From contig JAAFIT010000194.1 of assembly GCA_013298745.1 (NCBI GenBank), forward strand, positions 1 to 5,423: a stretch of 5,423 nt of DNA, in the 5' to 3' direction. Source of the stretch: Sphingomonadales bacterium. Its GTDB lineage: Bacteria > Pseudomonadota > Alphaproteobacteria > Sphingomonadales > Sphingomonadaceae. This document shows, one piece after another, positions 1 to 5,377 of this stretch; positions within the stretch are counted from its first letter, which is position 1, and the number at the start of each line of letters is the position of its first letter. A program made the translations under genes and the position numbers. Below the pieces are notes generated by a model, which was not told the DNA's origin, did not search any database, and saw nothing but the letters and a program-made list of their open reading frames with translations.

Positions 1-347
1 AGCCGGCCCCGCAGGGCGCGCGACAGGCTTGCGGTGGCACCGCCGGTCGAAACGGCCACCACCACCGGCGAGCGGTCGATGATCGCCCCCATCAGGAAAT
101 CGCTCATCGCAGGCCGATCGACGACATTGACGAGCAAGCCGCGGGCCCGCAGCCGTGCCGCTGCCGCAGCGGCCTCGCCTTCGTCATCAAGGGCAACAAA
201 GGCGACAACGCCGCCCTCGGCCTCGCCGACGATTCGCCCGCCTGCCGCCGTAACCAGCCGCGCCTTGGCCGCCGCCGCCTCGCCGTCACCGACAAGAATA
301 ACGGCCCGGCCGGCAAGCGAGAGAAAAATCGGCAACTGATCCATCAT
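1..347 (-). CDS. cysG: Siroheme synthase N-terminal domain (precorrin-2 dehydrogenase/sirohydrochlorin ferrochelatase), partial
   Basis: The visible part is the amino-terminal 116 residues; the gene runs off the left edge. In the CysG/Met8 family this domain uses NAD+ to oxidise precorrin-2 to sirohydrochlorin and then inserts iron to make siroheme, the cofactor of sulfite and nitrite reductases in the cytoplasm. The sequence opens MMDQLPIFLSLAGRAVILVG, close to the E. coli CysG start MDHLPIF. A dinucleotide-binding loop (VGDGEAAAAKARL, about 19-31) follows. The family blocks VNVVDRPAMSDF (73-84) and AIIDRSPVVVAVSTGGA (88-104) include the conserved Asp and the Ser-Thr-Gly-Gly stretch. The segment between the binding loop and the VNVVD block is roughly 25 residues shorter than I recall for E. 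coli CysG. Tandem ATG codons make the start ambiguous by one residue; 344 matches MDHLPIF exactly. No strong ribosome binding site is visible. Whether a C-terminal methyltransferase domain follows cannot be seen. The gene diverges from the membrane-protein gene at 447. Confidence 0.85.
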   Translation of the reverse strand, partial: MMDQLPIFLSLAGRAVILVGDGEAAAAKARLVTAAGGRIVGEAEGGVVAFVALDDEGEAAAAAARLRARGLLVNVVDRPAMSDFLMGAIIDRSPVVVAVSTGGATASLSRALRGR

Positions 348-446
348 CGGGCTCTGGCGCGAAAGCCGCGCCGCTGCAAGCAACCGCACCACAAACCCAG
401 CGGCACGATTTGACGAATTGGCCGCGCTTGCGGCACAAATCGGGAC
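348..446. promoter_or_regulatory. Divergent intergenic region with a weak candidate promoter
   Basis: This 99-bp gap separates the divergent cysG-type gene and the CcdC-like gene, so both promoters probably lie here or just inside the coding ends. On the plus strand TTGACG (410-415) is a good -35 hexamer. The best matching -10 at 17-19 bp is only the weak CACAAA/ACAAAT around 434-440, which would put the transcript start almost on the ATG at 447. No convincing minus-strand promoter was seen. The -35 match is seen; the promoter function is inference. Confidence 0.25.
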
Positions 447-950
447 ATGACAACCGCCGATCTGCCGCGCATCCTGCCCTTTGCAATTCCGCTGCTGGTT
501 GTGGCTGTCATCCTGCTGCGCGCCCGCAAGCCCAAGCGCATCCATGTCGGCAAGCTGTGGATCGGACCGCTGTTCGCCACGCTCGGGATCAGCATGGGGC
601 TGTGGTTCACGCCGCACCCGCCGTTCGGCATCCTGCAGTACGCCGCCATGGCGTTGGCCGCTGGGCTTGGCGTTGCCGCCGGCACCGCCCGGGCACACAC
701 GCTGCGGCTGTGGCGCGAACCCGAAACCGGCCATCTGCTGGCGCAGGCATCACCCGTGGCGCTGCTGGCCATCATCGTGCTGGTCGGCGTCCGTATGGCA
801 GTTCGCCAGATCGGCGGCATCGATCCGGGCGGCTCCACCCCCGGCCTCTGGGCGTCGACGATCATCGATGCCTCGATGCTGTTCGCACTGGGCATGGTCA
901 TCAGCCAGCAGTTCATGCTGTGGCGACGCATCGACGCCTTGCCGGCCTGA
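447..950 (+). CDS. CcdC/DUF1453-like integral membrane protein
   Basis: This predicted inner-membrane protein of 167 residues has no recognised catalytic residues and its biochemical role is unknown. Hydrophobic segments lie at about 7-24, 38-54, 60-80, 101-119 and 136-155, suggesting five helices. A basic stretch RARKPKRIHVGKLW (25-38) follows the first helix. The first helix, the Arg/Lys-rich loop, the KLWIGPLF segment, the loop ending in an ASP-containing helix and the Asp-containing last helix (IIDASMLFALG) resemble DUF1453/CcdC-type proteins found next to housekeeping genes in sphingomonads. That assignment is from memory. The name CcdC comes from Bacillus cytochrome-c maturation clusters, and a cytochrome role here is not supported by the neighbours. 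The start is the first Met in a frame with sustained hydrophobic periodicity; only a weak CGGGA (441-445) precedes it at very short spacing, so a short-leader or leaderless start is possible. It ends 7 bp from the stop of the convergent HIT gene. Confidence 0.75.
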   Translation: MTTADLPRILPFAIPLLVVAVILLRARKPKRIHVGKLWIGPLFATLGISMGLWFTPHPPFGILQYAAMALAAGLGVAAGTARAHTLRLWREPETGHLLAQASPVALLAIIVLVGVRMAVRQIGGIDPGGSTPGLWASTIIDASMLFALGMVISQQFMLWRRIDALPA

Positions 951-952
951 TC

Positions 953-967
953 GGCGCTTAACGCGCC
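953..967. terminator. Small palindrome between convergent stops (weak terminator candidate)
   Basis: GGCGC (953-957) and GCGCC (963-967) form a 5-bp stem around the loop TTAAC, spanning the TAA stop of the minus-strand HIT gene. It sits exactly where transcripts of the two convergent genes must end. There is no T-tract on either side, so it is at best a weak bidirectional terminator and may be chance in GC-rich DNA. Confidence 0.2.
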
Positions 968-1335
968 AGCATCGGCCCCAGCGGCTTGCCGCCGAACAGA
1001 TGCACATGCAGGTGCGGCACCTCCTGATGCGCGTTGATCCCGGCATTGGCGAGCAGCCGATAACCCGGATCTTCCAGACCGAGATCGCGCGCCACACTGC
1101 CGACGGCGCGGACGAATCCGGCGATTTCGGCATCGCTCGCCTTCGCCGAAAAATCCGCCCAGGACCGATAGGCGCCGCGCGGAATCACCAGCACATGCAC
1201 CGGTGCTTGCGGGTTGATGTCGTGAAAGGCGATGGCCCATTCATTCTCGAACACCCGCTTTGACGGGATCTCGCCGCGCAAAATGCGGGCAAAGATGTTG
1301 CTGTCGTCATAATCCCCCAGCGCTTCAACCGGCAT
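958..1335 (-). CDS. HIT (histidine triad) family nucleotide hydrolase, Hint type
   Basis: This 125-residue cytoplasmic protein has the full length of bacterial Hint/HinT proteins, which hydrolyse purine nucleoside phosphoramidates and aminoacyl-adenylates. The active-site histidine triad HLHVHLF is at 108-114, with His110 expected to be the nucleophile. It is preceded by the usual Gln-Glu-Val-Pro (104-107) and followed by GGKPLGPM. The N-terminal Hint block NIFARILRGEIPSKRVFENE (13-32) and the nucleotide-binding strand AFHDINPQAPVHVLVIP (36-52, with His47) are also intact. The start at 1335 was chosen over an in-frame ATG at 1359 because a perfect Shine-Dalgarno (AGGAGG inside GAGGAGGA) ends 8 nt upstream of 1335. 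From 1359 that ribosome binding site would itself be translated as Glu-Glu-Glu, and the N-terminus would be longer than family members usually are. The gene is transcribed away from rho and converges on the CcdC-like gene. The physiological substrate is unknown. Confidence 0.93.
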   Translation of the reverse strand: MPVEALGDYDDSNIFARILRGEIPSKRVFENEWAIAFHDINPQAPVHVLVIPRGAYRSWADFSAKASDAEIAGFVRAVGSVARDLGLEDPGYRLLANAGINAHQEVPHLHVHLFGGKPLGPMLAR

Positions 1336-1341
1336 CGGCAG

Positions 1342-1350
1342 TTCCTCCTC
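1342..1350 (-). promoter_or_regulatory. Strong ribosome binding site fixing the HIT gene start
   Basis: On the minus strand this reads GAGGAGGAA, with AGGAGG complementary to the 16S rRNA 3' end and 8 nt before the ATG at 1335. It is the strongest Shine-Dalgarno in the window and decides the start codon of the HIT gene. Confidence 0.85.
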
Positions 1351-1385
1351 ACCATCCATAACAAGCGCCAGAAGAATAGAAAAAT

Positions 1386-1419
1386 GCCTCCGGCGGCAAG
1401 GGTCGCGGACCCTTGACCC
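1386..1419. repeat. GCCTCCGGCGGC plus 8-bp-stem hairpin element
   Basis: The near-palindrome GCCTCCGGCGGC (1386-1397) abuts a perfect hairpin with arms CAAGGGTC (1397-1404) and GACCCTTG (1408-1415) around the loop GCG, followed by ACCC. On the minus strand the hairpin is followed, after the GCCGCCGGAGGC part, by a T-rich stretch. I recall similar GCCGCCGGAGGC plus G/C-stem elements scattered between genes in sphingomonads, but only this copy is in the window. It lies in the 5' region of the minus-strand HIT gene. Its function is unknown. Confidence 0.5.
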
Positions 1420-1449
1420 GTTTGGTTGTCAGACAAATCTTCCGCAACT

Positions 1450-1477
1450 CACGTCACCCCGGACTTGATCCGGGGCC
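1450..1477 (+). repeat. Repetitive extragenic palindrome, copy 1
   Basis: A perfect 7-bp stem, CCCCGGA (1457-1463) with TCCGGGG (1469-1475), encloses the loop CTTGA and is preceded by CACGTCA. A second copy lies at 3315-3342 in the opposite orientation, with 25 of 28 positions identical. I recognise the type as a dispersed palindrome common in alphaproteobacterial intergenic DNA; that is from memory. It lies upstream of the proposed rho promoter. Confidence 0.75.
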
Positions 1478-1581
1478 GGACGGATTGGAACCGCCACCAC
1501 GGCGTGCTGGCGCTACTGGCACCCACTGGCTCTCCAACAGTGCGAATTTGGCTCGGTGTGCCCGCGACAACAATCGAGGTT

Positions 1582-1610
1582 TGGGGCCGATGGCCCCAGC
1601 CGCCGGCGGC
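1582..1610. repeat. Two adjacent GC palindromes
   Basis: TGGGGCC (1582-1588) pairs with GGCCCCA (1592-1598) around the loop GAT, and GCCGCCGGCGGC (1599-1610) is a perfect 12-bp palindrome directly abutting it, followed by TTT. In RNA this could be a hairpin ending just before the proposed rho promoter at 1618, possibly insulating it from upstream transcription. The structure is seen; the role is inference. Confidence 0.4.
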
Positions 1611-1617
1611 TTTGCTC

Positions 1618-1646
1618 TCGACAAATATCACCAAATCGGTTATACA
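1618..1646 (+). promoter_or_regulatory. Probable rho promoter
   Basis: TCGACA (1618-1623) matches five of six bases of the TTGACA -35 hexamer. At an ideal 17-bp spacing it is followed by TATACA (1641-1646), four of six to TATAAT including the leading TATA. This is the best sigma-70-like match I found in the gap. The start point would be near 1652-1654, giving a leader of about 230 nt before the rho ATG. Confidence 0.5.
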
Positions 1647-1652
1647 GCCGGG

Positions 1653-1884
1653 ATGCGTCTCGCGCCCTCCCTGCAACACCTTGCACCCCGCCCGGCGCGG
1701 ACGCCGCGAAAGGCCAGAGATTCATTGCCGGTGGCTGGCTTTTGTCACTTTCCGCGCTTGTCATCGCGTCGCGGTGCGCTTATTTCACAGCCACCGCACC
1801 GGTCCTCGCGTGTGGTCACCCAGTCCCGCCATCGCCGGTTACAGACCTTCGACAGCGCCCGGACTCTTACCTGAAAAGACGAAA
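1653..1884 (+). promoter_or_regulatory. Long C-rich rho leader (candidate autoregulatory region)
   Basis: Downstream of the proposed start point about 230 nt precede rho. Between 1781 and 1870 I count 37 C against 20 G, the C-over-G bias expected of Rho-binding (rut) RNA. Known rho genes, including that of E. coli, are autoregulated by Rho-dependent termination in a leader of comparable length, so the same is plausible here. A 73-codon frame opens at an ATG exactly on the predicted start point (1653) and stops at 1874, 10 nt before rho. It is Arg/Ser/Pro-rich and may be chance. Confidence 0.4.
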
Positions 1885-3141
1885 ATGCATCTTCACGATC
1901 TCAAGCGCAAAACCCCCGCCGACCTGGTGGTCATGGCGGAGGAACTCGGCATCGAGAACGCTTCGACCCTGCGCAAGCAGGACATTATCTTCGCCATTCT
2001 GAAGGCGACCGCCGACGCCGGCAATGAAATCACCGGCACCGGCACCATCGAGGTGATGCCCGATGGCTTCGGCTTCCTGCGTTCGGCAGACAGCAATTAT
2101 CTCGCCGGCCCCGACGATGTTTACGTGACGCCGCAGATCGTCCGCAAATTCGGCCTGCGCACCGGTGACACCATCGAAGGCGAAATCCGCGGTCCCAAGG
2201 ATGGCGAGCGCTATTTCGGCCTCGTCCGCGTGATCGCCATCAATTTCGACGACCCTGAAGTCGTCCGCCACCGCGTCAATTTCGACAATCTGACGCCGCT
2301 CTATCCGGACGAAAAGCTCAACCTTGATAACAACGACCCTACGATCAAGGACAAGACCGGCCGCATCATCGATATCGTCGCGCCGCTCGGCAAGGGCCAG
2401 CGCTGCCTGATCGTGGCGCCGCCGCGCGTCGGCAAGACGATGATGATGCAGAACATCGCGCGCAGCATCTCGACCAACCACCCCGAGATTTTCCTGATCG
2501 TGCTGCTGATCGACGAGCGGCCCGAGGAAGTCACCGACATGCAGCGCACGGTGAAGGGCGAGGTGATCTCCTCGACCTTCGACGAGCCCGCCACCCGCCA
2601 CGTCCAGATCGCCGAAATGGTCATCGAAAAGGCCAAGCGGCTGGTGGAGCACAAGCGCGATGTCGTCATCCTGCTCGACAACATCACCCGCCTCGGCCGC
2701 GCCTACAACACCGTGGTCCCGAGCAGCGGCAAGGTGCTGACCGGCGGTGTCGATGCCAACGCCCTGCAGCGCCCCAAGCGCTTCTTCGGTGCCGCACGCA
2801 ACATCGAGGAAGGCGGTTCGCTGACCATCATCTCGACCGCGCTGATCGATACCGGCAGCCGCATGGACGAAGTGATTTTCGAAGAGTTCAAGGGCACGGG
2901 CAACAGCGAAATCGTGCTCGATCGCAAGATCGCCGACAAGCGCGTCTTCCCGGCGATCGACATCGGCAAGTCCGGCACCCGCAAGGAAGAGCTGCTCGTC
3001 GACAAGAACACCCTGTCGAAGATGTGGGTGCTGCGCCGCATCCTCATGCAGATGGGCACTGTCGACGCAGTCGAGTTCCTCATCGACAAGATGAAGGACA
3101 GCGTGACGAACAAGGACTTTTTTGATGCGATGAACCACTAG
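1885..3141 (+). CDS. rho: Transcription termination factor Rho
   Basis: This is a complete 418-residue Rho, one residue shorter than the E. coli protein and collinear with it through the motor. Rho is a hexameric RNA-dependent ATPase and helicase that ends transcription at C-rich unstructured RNA. The helical N-terminal domain is at about 1-45 and the RNA-binding cold-shock fold at 50-120, with RNP1 GFGFLR at 61-66 and the DDVYV strand at 77-81. Walker A is APPRVGKT (178-185). The catalytic Glu211 lies in [13 protein letters not shown], Walker B ends at Asp265, the Q-loop is [15 protein letters not shown] (280-294), the R-loop is GSRMDE (324-329) and the arginine finger is Arg366 in SGTRKEEL. 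The start at 1885 gives [15 protein letters not shown], matching family N-termini; the frame is open further upstream but that part is not Rho-like. The ribosome binding site (GAAAAGACGAAA) is weak. Notable differences are Val182 in Walker A and Asn266 after Asp265, where E. coli has Ser266, a bicyclomycin-contacting position. All catalytic residues are present. Confidence 0.98.
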   Translation: MHLHDLKRKTPADLVVMAEELGIENASTLRKQDIIFAILKATADAGNEITGTGTIEVMPDGFGFLRSADSNYLAGPDDVYVTPQIVRKFGLRTGDTIEGEIRGPKDGERYFGLVRVIAINFDDPEVVRHRVNFDNLTPLYPDEKLNLDNNDPTIKDKTGRIIDIVAPLGKGQRCLIVAPPRVGKTMMMQNIARSISTNHPEIFLIVLLIDERPEEVTDMQRTVKGEVISSTFDEPATRHVQIAEMVIEKAKRLVEHKRDVVILLDNITRLGRAYNTVVPSSGKVLTGGVDANALQRPKRFFGAARNIEEGGSLTIISTALIDTGSRMDEVIFEEFKGTGNSEIVLDRKIADKRVFPAIDIGKSGTRKEELLVDKNTLSKMWVLRRILMQMGTVDAVEFLIDKMKDSVTNKDFFDAMNH

Positions 3142-3142
3142 T

Positions 3143-3208
3143 CGCAGCGCGGCTGCGCCTCGTGAGGGGATTGCGCAGCAATCGCCGAACTGGGCGCGGA
3201 CTCGCGCC
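3143..3208. repeat. Three small hairpins after the rho stop
   Basis: Three perfect 6-bp stems follow one another: CGCAGC (3143-3148) with GCTGCG (3152-3157); GATTGC (3169-3174) with GCAATC (3178-3183); and GGCGCG (3193-3198) with CGCGCC (3203-3208). Loops are 3, 3 and 4 nt. None is followed by a T-tract. They could stabilise the 3' end of rho mRNA or be part of a composite terminator. Confidence 0.4.
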
Positions 3209-3224
3209 AGACCGGCCGGCGGGG

Positions 3225-3245
3225 CGAGGCGGCCTTTCCGCCTCG
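3225..3245. terminator. Hairpin, candidate bidirectional terminator
   Basis: Perfect 8-bp arms CGAGGCGG (3225-3232) and CCGCCTCG (3238-3245) enclose the loop CCTTT in the convergent rho/tlpA-like gap. There is no downstream T-run, so intrinsic termination is uncertain. In this GC-rich context a T-poor terminator working with Rho or NusG is possible. Confidence 0.35.
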
Positions 3246-3261
3246 AACCCGTCCGACGTCA

Positions 3262-3280
3262 GCACGGGCTTTGCCCGTGC
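3262..3280 (+). terminator. Strong hairpin, best rho terminator candidate
   Basis: Perfect 8-bp arms GCACGGGC (3262-3269) and GCCCGTGC (3273-3280) enclose the loop TTT, the most stable short hairpin I found in the gap. It is followed by CCTGCCTGCTCTTT, which is pyrimidine-rich but not a canonical T-tract. It lies about 120 bp after the rho stop. Confidence 0.4.
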
Positions 3281-3314
3281 CCTGCCTGCTCTTTGAAATC
3301 CGAAGAAAAAGCGG

Positions 3315-3342
3315 GATCCCGGATCAAGTCCGGGATGACGTG
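3315..3342 (-). repeat. Repetitive extragenic palindrome, copy 2 (inverted)
   Basis: Arms ATCCCGGA (3316-3323) and TCCGGGAT (3329-3336) form a perfect 8-bp stem around TCAAG. Read on the minus strand it matches the copy at 1450-1477 in 25 of 28 positions, including the identical CTTGA loop and CACGTCA flank. Two of the three differences swap a C-G pair for a T-A pair and so keep the stem. It lies between the 3' ends of rho and the tlpA-like gene, 22 bp from the latter's stop. Confidence 0.75.
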
Positions 3343-3364
3343 TTCATTTTGGGGACTACCCCCC

Positions 3365-3940
3365 TCAAATCACGCCCTTCATCCCCAGCTCCAGCCACTT
3401 CGGCGTTCCCGCCACCCGCCAGATTTCCTTACCCTGCTCGTCATAGAGGATGGAGACCGGCAGACCCTTGGCCTTGATCGCTTCGGCGAACGAGCCCGGC
3501 TGGTCGACATAGGGTTCGAGCGTGTTGAACTTGCCCGGCCGGAAGAACTTGTTGACCGCAATCCAGCCTTCCATGTCTTGCGAGATCGGCAGCACCACCA
3601 TCTTGCCGCGGCGTGACGCCGCCAGCTGATCGAGCACCGGCATTTCGGCGATACAGGGCGCGCACCAGGTCGCCCACAGGTTCACCAGCACCTTCTGCCC
3701 GGCAAAATCGGAGACATGCACCGGTTCACCGCTGTGCCATTCGAACACCACATCGGGCGCCGGCGTGCCGGCATGGCTGCGATCGATGATGTTGAGCTTT
3801 GCCGCGGCCGCGCTTGGCGTGGTGGCGGCTTTTGCCGTTGCTTGCGGCGCTGCCGTCTTTCCCGTATCGCCGCCATCGCAACCCGCAAGCGTTGCCGCGG
3901 CGCCGATAGCCAGCAGGAGCCGTGTCGTTCTCATGCCCAT
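3365..3940 (-). CDS. TlpA-family thiol-disulfide oxidoreductase, predicted lipoprotein
   Basis: This 191-residue protein combines a lipoprotein export signal with a thioredoxin fold. The signal is [21 protein letters not shown], with lipobox LAGC making Cys21 the predicted lipid-anchored residue. An Ala/Thr-rich linker (22-48) follows, then the redox domain, whose active site WCAPC (92-96) sits in the strand-helix unit [18 protein letters not shown]. The cis-proline is probably Pro161 in [12 protein letters not shown]. TlpA proteins act in the periplasm, usually as reductants for copper-centre or cytochrome-c assembly proteins; the partner here is unknown. Asp22 after the lipidated Cys is an inner-membrane retention signal in E. 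coli, so anchoring to the inner membrane facing the periplasm is likely. The start at 3940 has GGCGGA 5 nt upstream; Met3 is an alternative. The gene diverges from argH with only 12 bp between start codons, so its promoter must lie within argH coding DNA; I could not identify it. Confidence 0.93.
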   Translation of the reverse strand: MGMRTTRLLLAIGAAATLAGCDGGDTGKTAAPQATAKAATTPSAAAAKLNIIDRSHAGTPAPDVVFEWHSGEPVHVSDFAGQKVLVNLWATWCAPCIAEMPVLDQLAASRRGKMVVLPISQDMEGWIAVNKFFRPGKFNTLEPYVDQPGSFAEAIKAKGLPVSILYDEQGKEIWRVAGTPKWLELGMKGVI

Positions 3941-3952
3941 GTTGTTCCGCCC

Positions 3953-5377
3953 ATGACCGAAGTTGCCCCTTCATCGACCGTCACAGCGCCCGACGCCCCG
4001 CATTCCAACCCACTATGGGGCGGACGCTTTGCCGGCGGGCCTGATGCTGCAATGCGGGAGATAAACGCATCCATCGGCGTCGACAAGCGATTGTGGCGTG
4101 AAGATCTGGCCGGCAGCCGCGCCCATGTGACGATGCTGGGCGCCACCGGCATTCTTGCCGCCGATGATGTGACAGCCATCCTTGCCGGCCTCGCCACCAT
4201 CGAAGCCGAATATGCCGCCGGCGGCCTGGTCGAGGATATCGCGCTCGAAGACATTCACATGCATGTCGAGACCCGGCTGGCACAGCTGATCGGGCCGGCG
4301 GCGGGGCGTCTGCACACGGCACGATCGCGCAATGATCAGGTTGCGACCGATTTCCGGCTGTGGGTCAAAAGCGCATGTGGCGATGCCGATGCCGGGCTGA
4401 AGGCGCTGACGCTGGCGCTGCTCGACCGGGCGGAACAGCACGCCGAAACGATCATGCCGGGGTTCACCCATTTGCAGGTGGCGCAGCCGGTGACGCTGGG
4501 CCACCATCTGCTAGCTTATGTCGAAATGGCGGGGCGTGATCGCTCGCGCTTCCGCGATGCCGCCGCGCGCATGAACGAGTGCCCGTTGGGCAGCGCGGCA
4601 CTGGCCGGGACCGGTTTCCCAATCGATCGCGCCGCCACGGCTGCGGCGCTCGGCTTTGCCGGGCCGACGCGCAATTCGCTCGACAGCGTGTCCGACCGCG
4701 ATTTCGCGCTCGATTATCTGTCGGCAGCCGCCATGGCCGGGCTGCATCTGTCGCGGCTGGCCGAGGAAATCATCATCTGGGCGAGCCAGCCGTTCGGCTT
4801 TGTCACCCTGCCCGATGCCTGGAGCACCGGCAGCTCGATCATGCCGCAAAAGCGCAACCCCGATGCCGCCGAGCTGGTCCGCGCCAAGGCCGGCACGCTG
4901 CTCGGCGCCTTCCAGACATTGGGCGTCATCATGAAGGGCCTGCCGCTCGCCTATTCTAAGGACATGCAGGACGACAAGGCGACGGTGTTCGCCGCACACG
5001 ATACGCTGATGCTATGCTTGGTCGCGATGACCGGGATGGTGGAGACGCTGGACTTCAACGCCGACCGGATGCGCGCTGCGGCCGCCGGCGGCTTTTCGAC
5101 CGCAACCGACCTGGCCGACTGGCTGGTGCGCGAGGCGAAAGTGCCGTTCCGCCAGGCGCATGATATCACCGGGCGCGCCGTGAAGGCGGCCGAAGCCAAG
5201 GGCGTGATGCTCGATGGCCTGACGGATACCGAGCTTGCCGCGATCGATGCGCGGATCACGCCGGCAGTGCGCGACGTGCTGTCGGTGGAAGCCTCGGTTG
5301 CCAGCCGCACCAGTTTCGGCGGCACCGCGCCGACCAATGTGCGCACGGCGATTGCCGCGGCCCGGGCGACGCTGTGA
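3953..5377 (+). CDS. argH: Argininosuccinate lyase
   Basis: This complete 474-residue cytoplasmic enzyme of the fumarase/aspartase superfamily cleaves argininosuccinate to arginine and fumarate, the last step of arginine biosynthesis, as a homotetramer. The N-terminal LWGGRF block is at 21-26. The substrate-binding block [18 protein letters not shown] is at 120-137, the [11 protein letters not shown] block at 169-179 carries the presumed catalytic His173, and the superfamily signature [10 protein letters not shown] at 293-302 holds the catalytic serine loop. KDMQDDK (336-342) and the C-terminal domain are intact. The protein is slightly long because about 17 Ser/Ala/Pro/Thr-rich residues precede LWGGRF. 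No other Met, GTG or TTG start lies between residue 1 and that block. No Shine-Dalgarno is visible before 3953, suggesting a weakly initiated or leaderless message. It diverges from the tlpA-like gene over 12 bp, and its stop overlaps the start of a small lipoprotein gene by 4 bp, indicating co-transcription with it. Confidence 0.97.
   Translation: MTEVAPSSTVTAPDAPHSNPLWGGRFAGGPDAAMREINASIGVDKRLWREDLAGSRAHVTMLGATGILAADDVTAILAGLATIEAEYAAGGLVEDIALEDIHMHVETRLAQLIGPAAGRLHTARSRNDQVATDFRLWVKSACGDADAGLKALTLALLDRAEQHAETIMPGFTHLQVAQPVTLGHHLLAYVEMAGRDRSRFRDAAARMNECPLGSAALAGTGFPIDRAATAAALGFAGPTRNSLDSVSDRDFALDYLSAAAMAGLHLSRLAEEIIIWASQPFGFVTLPDAWSTGSSIMPQKRNPDAAELVRAKAGTLLGAFQTLGVIMKGLPLAYSKDMQDDKATVFAAHDTLMLCLVAMTGMVETLDFNADRMRAAAAGGFSTATDLADWLVREAKVPFRQAHDITGRAVKAAEAKGVMLDGLTDTELAAIDARITPAVRDVLSVEASVASRTSFGGTAPTNVRTAIAAARATL

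Larger units (their letters stand above)
1336..1884. other. Gene-free region between hint and rho, rich in palindromes
   Basis: About 550 bp separate the divergent HIT and rho genes. From left to right it holds the HIT ribosome binding site, a GCCTCCGGCGGC-type hairpin element (1386-1419), one copy of the palindromic repeat (1450-1477), an apparently featureless stretch (1478-1580), two adjacent GC palindromes (1582-1610), the likely rho promoter (1618-1646) and the rho leader (1653-1884). The rho reading frame stays open back to an ATG at 1426, but that upstream part has no resemblance to Rho and translates through the repeat ([10 protein letters not shown]), so it is not regarded as coding. 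A second frame across the repeat gives [10 protein letters not shown], a peptide I recall from spurious hypothetical proteins in alphaproteobacteria. Confidence 0.7.

Noticed and set aside
410..961. Alternative plus-strand frame of 183 codons over the CcdC-like gene
   Set aside because: His/Arg/Ala-rich translation without membrane segments; the frame at 447 gives a coherent membrane protein.
344..1240. A 298-codon minus-strand frame across the CcdC-like and HIT genes
   Set aside because: It is out of frame with two supported genes, Arg/Ser/Pro-rich, and starts inside the HIT coding region with no ribosome binding site.
1373..1402. Possible HIT promoter on the minus strand (TTGCCG with TATTCT)
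   Set aside because: The spacing is only 15 bp, the -10 is four of six, and the -35 falls inside the hairpin arm. Too weak to annotate.
1360..1436. Short minus-strand frame starting [17 protein letters not shown] upstream of the HIT gene
   Set aside because: It runs through the hairpin element and then overlaps the HIT gene out of frame; it has no ribosome binding site or family resemblance.
1426..1884. N-terminal extension of rho to 571 residues
   Set aside because: Family length and N-terminal alignment place the start at 1885. The extension translates through an extragenic palindrome and the proposed promoter.
1867..3138. A 423-codon open frame antisense to the whole of rho
   Set aside because: Long antisense frames are common opposite GC-rich genes. 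Its translation is rich in Asp, His, Val and Ala in the way expected of a shadow, resembles no family I know, and rho is certain on the other strand.
3351..3364. GGGG-ACTA-CCCC hairpin just after the tlpA-like stop
   Set aside because: The stem is only 4 bp with no T-tract on the minus strand, so it is not supported as a terminator.
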